Notes: generated by a model from the letters alone, not told the origin. Shown: positions 27,639 through 37,361, counted from the stretch's first letter. The stretch: DNA of 64,000 bases from Brachymonas denitrificans (GCF_907163135.1 NZ_CAJQUA010000001.1:697001-761000); one strand, 5' to 3'. Program-made: numbers and translations.

Positions 27639-30344
27639 TCACACCGCGCTGTCCTGCAGCGCGCGCGTCACCACCTCGCGCACATCGGCGCTCAGGTCCG
27701 GCTTGGCGGCCACGCGGCGGATCGCCTCGCATGCGGCGCTGCGGTAGGGTTCGGCCAGACGCTTCCAGTGGTCCATCGCACGCGCCAGACGGGCGGCGAT
27801 CTGGGCGTTGATGCCGTCGAGCGCCAGCACCTGGTCGGCCCAGAACACATAGCCCGCCGCATCGCTGCGGTGGAAGGCGCCCGGGTTGGCATGGCAGAAC
27901 GCGGTGATCAGGCTGCGCACGCGGTTGGGGTTGGAGAGCTGGAAATCCTTGTGTTGCAGCAGCGCGCGCACCTGGGCCAGCACCTTGCCGTCCAGGTCGT
28001 TGCGCGTGGCCTGGAGGCGGAACCATTTGTCCAGCACCAGCGGCTCGTTCTGGAACATGGCGTGGAAGCGCTCCAGCGCCTGCGCGGCCAGCGGGCTTTG
28101 GCCTTCCAGCAGTGCGCGCAGGGCGCCGATGCGGTCGGTCATGTTGGCAGCATCCTTGAAGCGCTGGTAGGCCTTGCCCGGCCACACCACGTCACCGGTA
28201 TCGCGTGCGATGCGGCACAGGTTTTCCAGCGCCAGGCTGGCCAGCGCGCGGCGGCCGGCGCTGACCGGTTCGGGCACATAGGCGCCGGTATCCTCGTGGG
28301 CCTCGTACAGCGCCAGCCAGTCTTCGGCAAGCGCGTGTGCCACTTGCTGGCACAGCGCCTCGCTCACCAGCTTGATGCGCTGCGGATCGACGGTGTCGAG
28401 TTCTTCCGCGATTTCCAGCTCATCCGGCAGGGTCAGCACCAGCTGCTTGAAGGCGGCATCCAGCGCCGGGTTGCGCAGCACGGCACGCAAGGCTTCCAGC
28501 GTGGAGGCATTCAGGACCTGTGCAGGCGGCTCGGTGGCCTGCACGGCGGCCACGGCCTGCGTCATCATCAGGCGCTGGGCAGCTTCCCAGCGGTTGAAGG
28601 CGTCGCTGTCATGCGCCAGGCGGTGCAGCTGGGCGGCTTCGTCTTCGCCCTCCAGCTCCAGCCAGACGGGTGCCGAGAACTGGCGCAGCAGCGAGGGCAC
28701 CGGTTCTTCGGTGATGCCGGTGAAGGTGAAGCTGGCTTCTGCATCATCCAGTACCAGTACCCGTTCCAGCAGGGGCGGCGCGGCATCACCCTGCAGTTGC
28801 AGCGGCAGGGGTTGGCCGCTACGGCCGATCAGGCCCATGCGTACCGGAATCAGGAAGGGTTGCTTGGCCGGCTGATTGGGCGTGGCTGGGCAGGTCTGAC
28901 GCAGCGTCAGCGTGCAGGTTTGCGCGGCGGCATCGTAGCTGCTGCGCGCATGCAGCGTGGGTGTGCCGGCTTGGCTGTACCAGCGCTTGAATACCTCGAG
29001 GCGGCTTGCCAGGGCGCTGTCCGGATTGGCATCGGCCATGGCCTGGGCAAAGTCGTCGCAGGTCACGGCCTGGCCGTCATGGCGCTGGAAGTACAGGTCC
29101 ATGCCCTTGCGGAAGCCGTCGCGGCCCACCAGCGTCTGGTACATGCGCACCACCTCGGCGCCTTTTTCGTAAACGGTGGCGGTGTAGAAATTGGAGATTT
29201 CCTGGTACTGGTCGGGGCGTACCGGATGGGCCATGGGGCCGGAATCCTCGCTGAACTGCACGGCGCGCAGGCCGCGCACGTTGCCGATGCGGCAGACGGC
29301 GCGCGCACTCGGGCTGCCGGCCAGATCCTCGCTGAATTCCTGGTCGCGGAATACCGTCAGGCCTTCCTTCAGGCTCAGCTGAAACCAGTCGCGGCAGGTG
29401 ATGCGGTTGCCGGTCCAGTTGTGGAAGTACTCATGCCCGATCACGCTGGTGATGCCGTCATAGTCCTCATCGGTGGCGGTGGAAGGCTTGGCCAGCACGT
29501 ACTTGGTGTTGAAGATATTCAGGCCCTTGTTCTCCATGGCGCCGGCGTTGAAGTCGCTGGTGGCCACGATCATGAAGCGCTCCAGATCCAGCGCCAGGCC
29601 AAAACGGGCTTCGTCCCAGGCGATGCTCTGCAACAGCGCCTGCATGGCGTGTTCGGTCTTGTCCAGGTCGCCGGGGCGCACGAACACCTGCAGCAGGTGC
29701 TCCTTGCCGCCACGGCTGACGATGCGCTGCTCGCGTGCCACCAGCTGGGCTGCCACCAGCGCGAACAGGTAGCTCGGCTTCCTGAACGGGTCGTGCCAGA
29801 CGGCGAAGTGGCGGCCATCTTCCAGCTCGCCCTGTTCCAGCAGGTTGCCGTTGGAAAGCAGCACCGGATACGCCTTTTTGTCGGCGCGCAGCGTGACCTT
29901 GTAGGTGGCCATCACGTCGGGGCGATCCAGGAAGTAGGTGATGCGGCGGAAGCCCTGCGCCTCGCACTGCGTGAAGAAACCGCCTTCGCTGGTGTACAGG
30001 CCCATCAGCTCGGTGTTCTTGCTGGGGTTGCAGGTGGTGAAGATTTCCAGCGCGATCGGCTCGCTGCCTTCGGGCAGGTTCTCCAGCACCAGCTGGCCGC
30101 CTTCCAGCTTGAAGGACGTGCCCTGGCCGTTGACCAGCACACGCGCCAGGTTCAGCTCCTCGCCATCCAGGCGCAGCGGTTGTGCCGGCACATCGGGGTT
30201 GCGGCGCAGCGTCATCCTGTTCAGCACGCGCGTCTTGGCCGGGTCCAGGTCGAAAGTGAGGTCTACCGTGTCGATCCAGAACGCCGGTGCCTGGTAATCG
30301 TGGCGGTAGATGGTGGGGGAGGGGGTGGTGGCTTCGCGGAACAT
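27639..30344 (-). CDS. pepN: Aminopeptidase N (M1 family)
   Basis: 901 residues, close to the 870 of E. coli PepN. The exopeptidase motif GAMEN (about residue 265) and zinc motif HEYFHNWTGNR with the third ligand Glu 19 residues on (LKEGL) are intact. It removes N-terminal residues from peptides in the cytosol. No signal peptide (MFREATTPSPTIYRHDY start). Ribosome site before 30344 is GGAGA with 8 bases spacing. The gene lies downstream of prfB, separated by 174 bases with a hairpin. Several very long open frames on the opposite strand are shadows of this gene. Confidence 0.96.
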   Translation of the reverse strand: MFREATTPSPTIYRHDYQAPAFWIDTVDLTFDLDPAKTRVLNRMTLRRNPDVPAQPLRLDGEELNLARVLVNGQGTSFKLEGGQLVLENLPEGSEPIALEIFTTCNPSKNTELMGLYTSEGGFFTQCEAQGFRRITYFLDRPDVMATYKVTLRADKKAYPVLLSNGNLLEQGELEDGRHFAVWHDPFRKPSYLFALVAAQLVAREQRIVSRGGKEHLLQVFVRPGDLDKTEHAMQALLQSIAWDEARFGLALDLERFMIVATSDFNAGAMENKGLNIFNTKYVLAKPSTATDEDYDGITSVIGHEYFHNWTGNRITCRDWFQLSLKEGLTVFRDQEFSEDLAGSPSARAVCRIGNVRGLRAVQFSEDSGPMAHPVRPDQYQEISNFYTATVYEKGAEVVRMYQTLVGRDGFRKGMDLYFQRHDGQAVTCDDFAQAMADANPDSALASRLEVFKRWYSQAGTPTLHARSSYDAAAQTCTLTLRQTCPATPNQPAKQPFLIPVRMGLIGRSGQPLPLQLQGDAAPPLLERVLVLDDAEASFTFTGITEEPVPSLLRQFSAPVWLELEGEDEAAQLHRLAHDSDAFNRWEAAQRLMMTQAVAAVQATEPPAQVLNASTLEALRAVLRNPALDAAFKQLVLTLPDELEIAEELDTVDPQRIKLVSEALCQQVAHALAEDWLALYEAHEDTGAYVPEPVSAGRRALASLALENLCRIARDTGDVVWPGKAYQRFKDAANMTDRIGALRALLEGQSPLAAQALERFHAMFQNEPLVLDKWFRLQATRNDLDGKVLAQVRALLQHKDFQLSNPNRVRSLITAFCHANPGAFHRSDAAGYVFWADQVLALDGINAQIAARLARAMDHWKRLAEPYRSAACEAIRRVAAKPDLSADVREVVTRALQDSAV

Positions 30345-30473
30345 TGGTGAAATCTCCGGTCATACTCAGTGCCCTGCACATGGCGTCAGGACATGAAAGG
30401 GATGGGGTGTGCCACAGGCAAACCCGGTGAGAGGCGCACGTGCCACTGGCGTTGCGGCCACTCCATGAAATGC

Positions 30474-30498
30474 CATGATCCGCCGTGAGCGGATCATG
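30474..30498 (-). terminator. Hairpin after prfB, probable terminator
   Basis: CATGATCCGC / GCGGATCATG: a perfect 10-bp stem with a 5-base loop, 20 bases after the prfB stop. The T run is poor (GCATTTC), so efficiency is uncertain. Confidence 0.55.
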
Positions 30499-30518
30499 GT
30501 TGCGACGGGATCACTGTA

Positions 30519-31641
30519 TCAGGCGGGTCTTACGCTGCCCACGCCGGCCTTCAGCGAGGCTTCGATGAAGGCATCGAGATCGCCGTCCAGCACCTTCTGC
30601 GTGTTGCTGATTTCGACGTTGGTGCGCAGGTCCTTGATGCGGCTGTTGTCCAGCACGTAGCTGCGGATCTGGTGGCCCCAGCCCACGTCGCTCTTGCTGG
30701 CTTCCAGTTTTTCCTGCTCTTCCATGCGCTTGCGCATTTCGTGCTCGTACAGGCGCGAGCGCAGGCGCTGCCAGGCCACGTCGCGGTTGCTGTGCTGGCT
30801 GCGGCTGTCCTGGCACTGCACCACGATGCCGGTGGGCACGTGCGTGAGACGCACGGCGGAGTCGGTCTTGTTGATGTGCTGGCCGCCCGCGCCGGAGGCA
30901 CGGTAGGTATCCACGCGCACATCGGCCGGGTTGACTTCGATCTCGATCGAATCGTCGATTTCCGGGTAGACGAAGATGCTGGCGAAGCTGGTATGACGGC
31001 CGCCCGAGGAGTCGAACGGGCTCTTGCGCACCAGACGATGCACGCCGGTTTCGGTGCGCAGCAGGCCGAAGGCGTAGTCGCCGTCGATCTTCAGGCTGGC
31101 ACTCTTGATGCCGGCCACATCGCCCGGGGTTTCTTCCTGGATCTCGACGCTGAAGCCCTTGCGTTCGGCATAGCGCACGTACTGGCGCAACAGCATGCCG
31201 GCCCAGTCGCAGGCCTCGGTGCCGCCGGCGCCGGCCTGGATGTCGAGGAAGGCATTGTTCGGGTCGGCCGGCTGGCTGAACATGCGGCGGAACTCGAGCG
31301 CTTCCACGCGCTCGGTGATCGCGGCAACGTCGGCCTCGATCGCTTCGAGGCTGGCGTAGTCGTCTTCGTCGCAGCTCATTTCGTACAGCTCGGTACTGTC
31401 TGCCAGTTCCTGCGTGAGCTCGTCCAGCACGACGACCACGTCATCGAGCGATTTCTTTTCCTTGGCCAGCTCCTGGGCTTTTTTCGGATCGTTCCAGACC
31501 GCGGGATCTTCCAGCGCAGCGTTGACGGTTCTCAGGCGTTCGGCTTTGGCAGGGTAGTCAAAGATACCCCCGTAGTTCCTGCGTCCGCTCGGACAGGTCT
31601 TCCAGGGCGGTGCCAATGGCGTTGATGCGTTCTGCTTCCAT
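30519..31641 (-). CDS. prfB: Peptide chain release factor 2, expressed by programmed +1 frameshift
   Basis: About 373 residues after frameshifting. Translation starts at ATG 31641 ([10 protein letters not shown]...), runs 27 codons to ...ELRGYL and meets an in-frame TGA at 31560-31558; shifting +1 at CTT-TGA-C continues as DYPAKAERL to the stop at 30519. RF2 reads UGA and UAA: the stop-codon-recognising SPF tripeptide (KSPFDSSGG) and the peptidyl-hydrolysis GGQ motif ([10 protein letters not shown]) are both present. The gene's own stop is TGA. It precedes pepN, while lysS, the usual downstream partner, is absent. The simple 392-codon frame over this region has a false N-terminus. Confidence 0.95.
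31557..31572 (-). promoter_or_regulatory. prfB programmed +1 frameshift signal
   Basis: On the minus strand CGGGGGTATCTTTGAC: a Shine-Dalgarno-like GGGGG, the slippery CTT codon, the in-frame TGA and a following C. It matches the E. coli prfB signal at 15 of 16 positions. RF2 shortage delays termination at the TGA and favours the shift, giving autoregulation. Confidence 0.95.
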
Positions 31642-31868
31642 GAAATCTTCCTTGTATTTTGTAGGGGCGAAGGCCCCGGATGGCGGGCCTGCCGCATCCA
31701 TGGCAGCAGGCAGGATGAGGGGCTGCCGTCAGCGCGGCAGCAAGAGGGCTATTGTCGCATGCTTTGCCGTGCCGGCGTATGCAGCCGTAAGCCAGCCGTA
31801 GGGAGGTTTCGGCTAAAATCAATCGATTACATTTGTTCCAGTTTCATCCTCAACGAAAGAGAAATCCC

Positions 31869-32396
31869 ATGTCCCTCGACAAAGTGACTCCCGGTTCCAA
31901 GCTGCCCGAAGCCTTCAACGTCGTGATCGAGATTCCGGCAGATGCCGCACCGGTCAAGTACGAGGTCGACAAGGAATCCGGCGCCGTGTTCGTGGATCGT
32001 TTCATGACGACCGCCATGCACTATCCGGTCAACTACGGCTACGTGCCGCAAACCCTGTCCGGCGACGGCGACCCGGTCGACGTGCTGGTGATGACCCCGT
32101 TTCCGCTGCAGGCCGGCGTGGTGGTTCCCTGCCGTGCGCTGGGCATCCTGAAGATGGAAGACGAAGCCGGCGTGGACGGCAAGGTGCTGGCCGTGCCCAC
32201 CGCCAAGATCTGCCCGCAGTACAACCACATCAACAAGCTGGAAGACCTGAACCCGCTGACGCTGCAGACCATCAGCCACTTCTTCGAGCACTACAAGGAC
32301 CTGGAAAAGGGCAAGTGGGTCAAGGTGCTGGGCTGGGAAGGCCTGGAAGCCGCCACCAAGGAAGTGACCGACGGCGTGGCCAATTACAAGGGCTGA
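31869..32396 (+). CDS. ppa: Inorganic pyrophosphatase
   Basis: 175 residues, family I soluble type. The signature DGDPVDVLV (metal-binding aspartates) is at about residues 66-74, with [12 protein letters not shown] just before it and the C-terminal [13 protein letters not shown] block. It hydrolyses pyrophosphate and pulls biosynthetic and acyl-CoA ligase reactions forward. Start 31869 (MSLDKVTPG) fits the family; a frame-open start 12 codons upstream does not. A possible -10 box TAAAAT lies about 50 bases upstream. Divergent from prfB. Confidence 0.96.
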   Translation: MSLDKVTPGSKLPEAFNVVIEIPADAAPVKYEVDKESGAVFVDRFMTTAMHYPVNYGYVPQTLSGDGDPVDVLVMTPFPLQAGVVVPCRALGILKMEDEAGVDGKVLAVPTAKICPQYNHINKLEDLNPLTLQTISHFFEHYKDLEKGKWVKVLGWEGLEAATKEVTDGVANYKG

Positions 32397-32418
32397 TCGG
32401 AATCCATTCGATTCTTGC

Positions 32419-32445
32419 CAAGGGCGCCTGCGGGCGCCTTTTTCG
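32419..32445 (+). terminator. Rho-independent terminator of ppa
   Basis: AAGGGCGCC / GGGCGCCTT-type hairpin around a TGC loop followed by TTTTTCG, about 25 bases after the ppa stop. Confidence 0.8.
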
Positions 32446-32648
32446 TACCTGCCTTCCGCTCAACATCCTGCTCCTTTGTGGTGGCGCAAACTCGCGGCGG
32501 ATTTGCATGCTCGTACAGTTTGTTTGTCATGAAACTGAAGGTATGCTGGCACATGTCATCCAAGTGATGCCTGGCGGGTAAGTACACGGCCGCCTTGTCG
32601 TGTCTGCCCCTTCTTTCTCAAGCAGTTGGAGATTTGAAGGAGAGTTTC

Positions 32649-34991
32649 ATGAGACGTTTTGTCCTGGCGGTTTTACCGCTGGCGCTGGGTGGAGCCCTTG
32701 CGGTCGCGCAGGGTGTGGGAACATCGGCCTCCGCACCTGCAGCTTCTGCTCCCGCTCCCGCCGGTGCGGCTTCGGCGGCCGCTGTTGCGGCATCGGTAGC
32801 CAGCGCACCCGCGTCGCTGCCGACCGCAGCCGCTTCGATGGCGGCACAAGCCCCGGCCTCGGCCGCTTCGGCCATGGTGGTCACAGCGCCCACCGTCAAT
32901 GCCGTGGCGCCCACGGTGATCGATGACCTTCCGGCCAATTACGCCGCCAACATGGATCCCGCCACGCGCGCGCAGGTCGAGCGCGGGCGTTATGTGGCGC
33001 GCCTCGGCGATTGCGTGGCCTGCCACACCGCCAAGGGCGGCAAGCCCATGGCAGGCGGTCTGGCGCTCGAAACGCCATTCGGCCAGCTGCACTCCACCAA
33101 CATCACGCCCGATCCCGAAACCGGCATCGGCAAGTACACCTTCGAACAGTTCGACCGCGCCATGCGCAAGGGCGTGGCTGCCGACGGGCACAACCTGTAT
33201 CCGGCTATGCCGTACCCTTCCTATGCCAAGATGACGCAGGACGACATGCAGGATCTGTATGCCTACCTGATGAAGGGCGTGGCACCGGTCCATCAGGCGA
33301 ACGAGCCGCTGGGCCTGGGCTTCCCGTTCAACCAGCGCTGGGGCCTGAAGCTCTGGAACTGGATGTTCCTGGATGACACTCCGTACCAGGCCGATGCCGG
33401 CAAGGACCCGCTCTACCAGCGTGGCGCCTATCTGGTGCAGGGTCTCGGCCACTGCGGCGCCTGCCATACCCCGCGTGGCTGGGGCTTCCAGGAAAAGACC
33501 ATGACCGAAACCAGCCCCAAGGGCGAATACTTCCTCGCCGGCGAGACGGTGGAAGGCTGGCGCGCATTGAGCCTGCGCAACCTGTGGACGGTGGACGAAA
33601 CCGTGAAGATGCTCAAGACCGGCCAAAACAGCTACGGCTCCGTCTCGGGCAACATGGTGGACGTGGTGCAGCACAGCACCCAGTACATGACGGACGAAGA
33701 CCTGCGCGCCATCGGTACCTTCCTGAAGGCGCTGCCGCCCGGCAAGCATGACAAGCCGATGGTGGTGGCTGCTGCCGGCGGCGCTTCCGGCATGGGCGCT
33801 CCGGGCGCATCGGCTCCTGCTGCAGGCGCGTCCACGCCGGCATCGGGCGCTGCTGTTGACACAACAGGCGGCATTCCGGCCTCCATCTACACCACACGCG
33901 GCGGCCTCGGCTACCTGCAGTTCTGCGTGGATTGCCACCGCACCAATGGCAACGGCGTACCGAACGTGTTCCCGCCGCTGACCGGCAACGCTACTCTGCA
34001 GTCGGAAGACCCGTCGACGCTGATTCACATCATGCTGACCGGCTCCAGGTCGGCCCAGACCATGGCACATGCCCGCGTCTGGACCATGCCCGGCTTCGCC
34101 CGCCTGAACGATGAGGAAATCGCGGAAATCCTGAACTTCACCCGCTCCAGCTGGGGCCAGGCATCGAAGGAGATTACCGCCAAGGATGTGGCATCCCTGC
34201 GCAAGAGCCTGGACGTGAAGGTGGACCAGAGCAAGTTCGAGACCCCGCGCCTGGCCGACATGCTGAAGGAAAAGAACGCCGACCAATTGGTGCAGGGCGC
34301 GCGCCTGAACATCCAGACGCATGAACTGCTGCCGAAGAACGTGGGCAACGCGCTCAACTGCACCAGCTGCCACATGAACGCAGGTACGGTGGCCGATGGC
34401 TCTCCGTACGTGGGCGTGTCTGCCTTCTTCCCGAGCTATGGCGCACGTGCCGGCCGGGATATCACGCTGGAAGACCGGATCAACGGCTGCTTCCGCCGCT
34501 CGATGAACGGCAAGCCGCTGCCGCTGCAGTCCGAAGAGATGAAAGCCATGGTGGCCTATTTCGACTGGATGAAGCGCGAAACCAAGCCGGAAGACAAGGT
34601 GGAAGGCCGTGGTGTCGGCAAGATCAGCCGCGACATCAAGCCCAATGTGGACAACGGCAAGCGTATCTATGACAACCAGTGCGCAGCCTGCCACGGAGCC
34701 GATGGCGAAGGCATCAAGGACGCGGCCGGCAAGTGGGTCTACCCGCCGCTGTGGGGCGACATGTCCTTCAACATCGGTGCCGGCATGGCCCGTACCTACA
34801 CGGCTGCCGCCTTCGTGAAGCGCAACATGCCGATCGGTTTCCATGGCAAGTTCCCGCTGGGCCAGGGTGGCCTGACGGACCAGGAAGCCGTGGACGTGGC
34901 CGAATACTTCAGCCACATGCCGCGCCCGGACTTCCCGGACAAGGTGAAGGACTGGCCGAAGGGCGGCAAGCCGGCTGACGCACGCTACTGA
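32649..34991 (+). CDS. Five-haem c-type cytochrome: fusion of a trihaem alcohol-dehydrogenase-type cytochrome subunit and a TsdA/SoxA-like dihaem module
   Basis: 780 residues with a signal peptide (about 1-21) and an Ala/Ser/Pro-rich linker (22-90). Five CxxCH sites: CVACH 122-126, CGACH 269-273, CVDCH 426-430, CTSCH 571-575 and CAACH 678-682. Residues 110-500 resemble the triheme cytochrome subunit of membrane alcohol/gluconate dehydrogenases (TNITPDPETGIGKYT, PYPSYAKMTQDD, GYLVQGLGHCGACHTPRG-type blocks). Residues 545-760 resemble thiosulfate dehydrogenase TsdA/SoxA, including LEDRINGCF with Cys614, 39 residues after the haem-4 His, a candidate for the Cys axial ligand known in TsdA. AAGGAG lies 7 bases before ATG 32649. 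Monocistronic, with no dehydrogenase catalytic subunit adjacent. Electron donor unknown; a periplasmic electron relay or a thiosulfate/tetrathionate enzyme is possible. Confidence 0.85.
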   Translation: MRRFVLAVLPLALGGALAVAQGVGTSASAPAASAPAPAGAASAAAVAASVASAPASLPTAAASMAAQAPASAASAMVVTAPTVNAVAPTVIDDLPANYAANMDPATRAQVERGRYVARLGDCVACHTAKGGKPMAGGLALETPFGQLHSTNITPDPETGIGKYTFEQFDRAMRKGVAADGHNLYPAMPYPSYAKMTQDDMQDLYAYLMKGVAPVHQANEPLGLGFPFNQRWGLKLWNWMFLDDTPYQADAGKDPLYQRGAYLVQGLGHCGACHTPRGWGFQEKTMTETSPKGEYFLAGETVEGWRALSLRNLWTVDETVKMLKTGQNSYGSVSGNMVDVVQHSTQYMTDEDLRAIGTFLKALPPGKHDKPMVVAAAGGASGMGAPGASAPAAGASTPASGAAVDTTGGIPASIYTTRGGLGYLQFCVDCHRTNGNGVPNVFPPLTGNATLQSEDPSTLIHIMLTGSRSAQTMAHARVWTMPGFARLNDEEIAEILNFTRSSWGQASKEITAKDVASLRKSLDVKVDQSKFETPRLADMLKEKNADQLVQGARLNIQTHELLPKNVGNALNCTSCHMNAGTVADGSPYVGVSAFFPSYGARAGRDITLEDRINGCFRRSMNGKPLPLQSEEMKAMVAYFDWMKRETKPEDKVEGRGVGKISRDIKPNVDNGKRIYDNQCAACHGADGEGIKDAAGKWVYPPLWGDMSFNIGAGMARTYTAAAFVKRNMPIGFHGKFPLGQGGLTDQEAVDVAEYFSHMPRPDFPDKVKDWPKGGKPADARY

Positions 34992-35081
34992 GTGTGTTCT
35001 CCGGACGGGTGGCAGTCTTGCGTGACTTGCCACCTGGGCCAACACACAAGTCCCCTGCCAGCCGGTTTCCGGCGCGCATTG

Positions 35082-35117
35082 GCACCCCATGAGACAGGTT
35101 TTCATGGGGTGCTTTTT
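35082..35117 (+). terminator. Rho-independent terminator of the five-haem cytochrome gene
   Basis: GCACCCCATGA / TCATGGGGTGC (11-bp stem, 9-base loop) followed by TTTTT, about 90 bases after the stop. Confidence 0.88.
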
Positions 35118-35145
35118 CGTGCGCGTAGGGATGCGGTCTCCCGAC

Positions 35146-37212
35146 TTACTTGCTCAGGTCGATGCTGTACAGCGACATGTTCTTGCCCGAACCATCGTCC
35201 TGTTGCTCGAGCATGATGTTGTTCAGGCCCGCATCCACTGCCAGTTGCAGCTTGTCCTGGCCGGAGCTGAATACCACCTTGCCGGCAATCGCCACCGGCT
35301 TGAAGCGCCAGCTGCGGGCGCTGCCATTGGCGGCGCGCGTCATGCTCTGCACCTGCTTGATGTACTGGATCAGCACATCGCGGTTGGCATCGGGAGATGC
35401 ATAGATGGTCGAGCGGCCATCCAGGGCGGCGATGAAGGTCTTGCCGCTGGTGGCGCGGTAGTTGTTGGTCGCAATGATGAAGCTGGCTGCCGGGTCGATC
35501 GGGGCACCCTTGTATTGCAGGTCGACGATGCGCTGGCCGACCGGCTGCGTCACATCGACCATATAGCTCACGTCCGGCGTGGTGAACATGTCGTGGTTGT
35601 AGCCGGGGAAGGTGCTGATCAGCTTCTGCTGCGTGGCCACGGCAGGGTCGATCCGGTTGAAGCGCTTGGCAGCGCCTTCCAGCCAGCCCTTGATCTCGCT
35701 GCCGGTCACCTTCACGGCATAGACCGTGTTGGGGTACAGGTAGAGGTCAGCCGCGTTGTAGATGGCGATCGGGCCGGCTGCCACATCGGTAAAGTCGGCG
35801 CCACCGCCATAGCCGGACTTGAAGGGCGCGCTCACCGACAGCACCGGCAGATCCTTGTATTGCGGCAGGTTGGCTTGTACGTAGCGGGCCACGTAGTCCT
35901 GCTGTGCCTGGCTCACGATCTGGATGGCGGTCGGGTCTCCCACGTCGGCGAAGTAGGTGCTCATGCGGAAGTCGGAGCTGCCGATGGGTGTTTTCACGTA
36001 GGTGATGGTGGCCTGATGCTGCGCTTCCACCAGTTCGGCTACCTTCGGATCGGGAGCCACATAGGCGGTGGCCTTGCCTTTGGCATCGCGCTCGGTCACG
36101 GTCTCGCGCGCCTCGACCAGCGTCTTGCTCTTGTCGATCACCCAGGCCTTGGCCTTGGCATCGCGCACCAGTTCGAGCTTGATCACGCCCAGTGCCTTGC
36201 CCCAGAAGCTGGGCATGGTAGCCGGCACGCCATGGATGGTGCCGGCGGCGTTGTCCACGCCTTCCATGGTGTAGGCGGGGTTGGCGCCGCGATCGGGGAA
36301 CAGGCTGTGCGAGTGGCCCATGAACATGGCATCGATGCCGGGCACCTTGGAAAGATGCAGCGCCGGGTTTTCCATCGTGGCAGAGTAGGGGACACTGCTC
36401 AGGCCGCCGTGCACCAGTGCCACCACCACGTCGGCGCCTTTCTGCCGCATTTCGGGCAGGTATTTCTGCGCCGTTTCTACGGCACCGTCGATGCGCAGTT
36501 TGCCTTCCACAAAGCGCTTGTCCCAGTTCATGATGCCGGGCGTGGTGAAGCCGATCACGCCGACCTTGACCGGCACTTTCACGGTCTTGCCATCGGGCGT
36601 GGTGGCGGTGAATTCGCGCTGCAGGATGGTGTAGGGCTGCACCAGCGGCTGGCCTGTCTTCAGGCTGTACACATTGGCCAGCACCATGGGAAACTCGGGG
36701 CCCTTGCACTTCTGGCCGGGGTCGACGCCGCCCACGTTCAGGCCGCCGCCCAGCACCTGGCTCAGGAACGGCAGGCCGTAGTTGAACTCATGGTTGCCCA
36801 GCGTGCCCACGTCGTACTTGTAATGGTTCATGACCCTGTACATCGACAGGGTCTGCTCGCAGCTGACGGGGTTGACCGTGGCCTCGTAGTCGGCCAATGC
36901 CGTGCCCTGGATGGTGTCGCCATTGTCCAGCAGCACGTTGTTGGCAAATTCGCTGCGCGCCTGCTGGATCAGCGTGGCGGTTCGCTCGAAACCGTAGCTC
37001 TGGTCTTCGGCGAGTTTGAAATAGTCGTAGCTGCGGATGTTGCTGTGCAGGTCGCTGGTTTCCAGCAGCGCTACCGTGGCACGCGTGCCATCGGCGATCT
37101 GCGGTGCCGGAACAGGTTTCTCGGAGGTGTTGCTGTCGCCACCGCAGGCTGCCAGTACGGCAGCAGTGGCGAGGGGCAGGACCCAGCGGAACAGGGAATG
37201 GGGCAGGGGCAT
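35146..37212 (-). CDS. cpdB: 2',3'-cyclic-nucleotide 2'-phosphodiesterase/3'-nucleotidase-like lipoprotein (5'-nucleotidase family)
   Basis: 688 residues. A lipoprotein signal ends in lipobox LAAC, so the enzyme is anchored at the envelope rather than free periplasmic as in E. coli. The calcineurin-like metallophosphatase domain shows TSDLHSNI, DNGDTIQG, GNHEFNYG, HGGLS and GHSHSLFP; the C-terminal 5'-nucleotidase domain follows, with GYGGGADFTDVAAGPI as substrate loop. It degrades extracellular nucleotides for phosphate and nucleoside uptake. Start 37212 has GGAG 7 bases upstream. CpdB versus UshA-like specificity is not certain, but the length and TSDLHSN-type start favour CpdB. Confidence 0.85.
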   Translation of the reverse strand: MPLPHSLFRWVLPLATAAVLAACGGDSNTSEKPVPAPQIADGTRATVALLETSDLHSNIRSYDYFKLAEDQSYGFERTATLIQQARSEFANNVLLDNGDTIQGTALADYEATVNPVSCEQTLSMYRVMNHYKYDVGTLGNHEFNYGLPFLSQVLGGGLNVGGVDPGQKCKGPEFPMVLANVYSLKTGQPLVQPYTILQREFTATTPDGKTVKVPVKVGVIGFTTPGIMNWDKRFVEGKLRIDGAVETAQKYLPEMRQKGADVVVALVHGGLSSVPYSATMENPALHLSKVPGIDAMFMGHSHSLFPDRGANPAYTMEGVDNAAGTIHGVPATMPSFWGKALGVIKLELVRDAKAKAWVIDKSKTLVEARETVTERDAKGKATAYVAPDPKVAELVEAQHQATITYVKTPIGSSDFRMSTYFADVGDPTAIQIVSQAQQDYVARYVQANLPQYKDLPVLSVSAPFKSGYGGGADFTDVAAGPIAIYNAADLYLYPNTVYAVKVTGSEIKGWLEGAAKRFNRIDPAVATQQKLISTFPGYNHDMFTTPDVSYMVDVTQPVGQRIVDLQYKGAPIDPAASFIIATNNYRATSGKTFIAALDGRSTIYASPDANRDVLIQYIKQVQSMTRAANGSARSWRFKPVAIAGKVVFSSGQDKLQLAVDAGLNNIMLEQQDDGSGKNMSLYSIDLSK

Positions 37213-37331
37213 CGGGCGACTCCATGACGGGAAAAGTCCGCAGTCTAGAAAGCGCATGTGAAGCTTCATTGAAGCTTTCATGGCACGCCCATGACGCAGC
37301 CTGTATCTGCGCGCCAACATTGCGCTTTTTC

Positions 37332-37361
37332 TTGACCGGTACCGCGAGGCCGGAATATAAT
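37332..37361 (+). promoter_or_regulatory. Strong promoter and leader of rplS
   Basis: TTGACC (37332-37337), an 18-base spacer and a perfect TATAAT (37356-37361). Predicted start near 37369, leaving a 143-base leader to the rplS ATG. The leader has short hairpins (CTCGC-TGG-GCGAG; CCTGTCAGGCAGG) and no ORF. Confidence 0.75.

Noticed and set aside
27768-30350. Open frame of 860 codons on the plus strand over pepN
   Set aside because: Antisense shadow of pepN, which has intact zinc and GAMEN motifs and a ribosome site.
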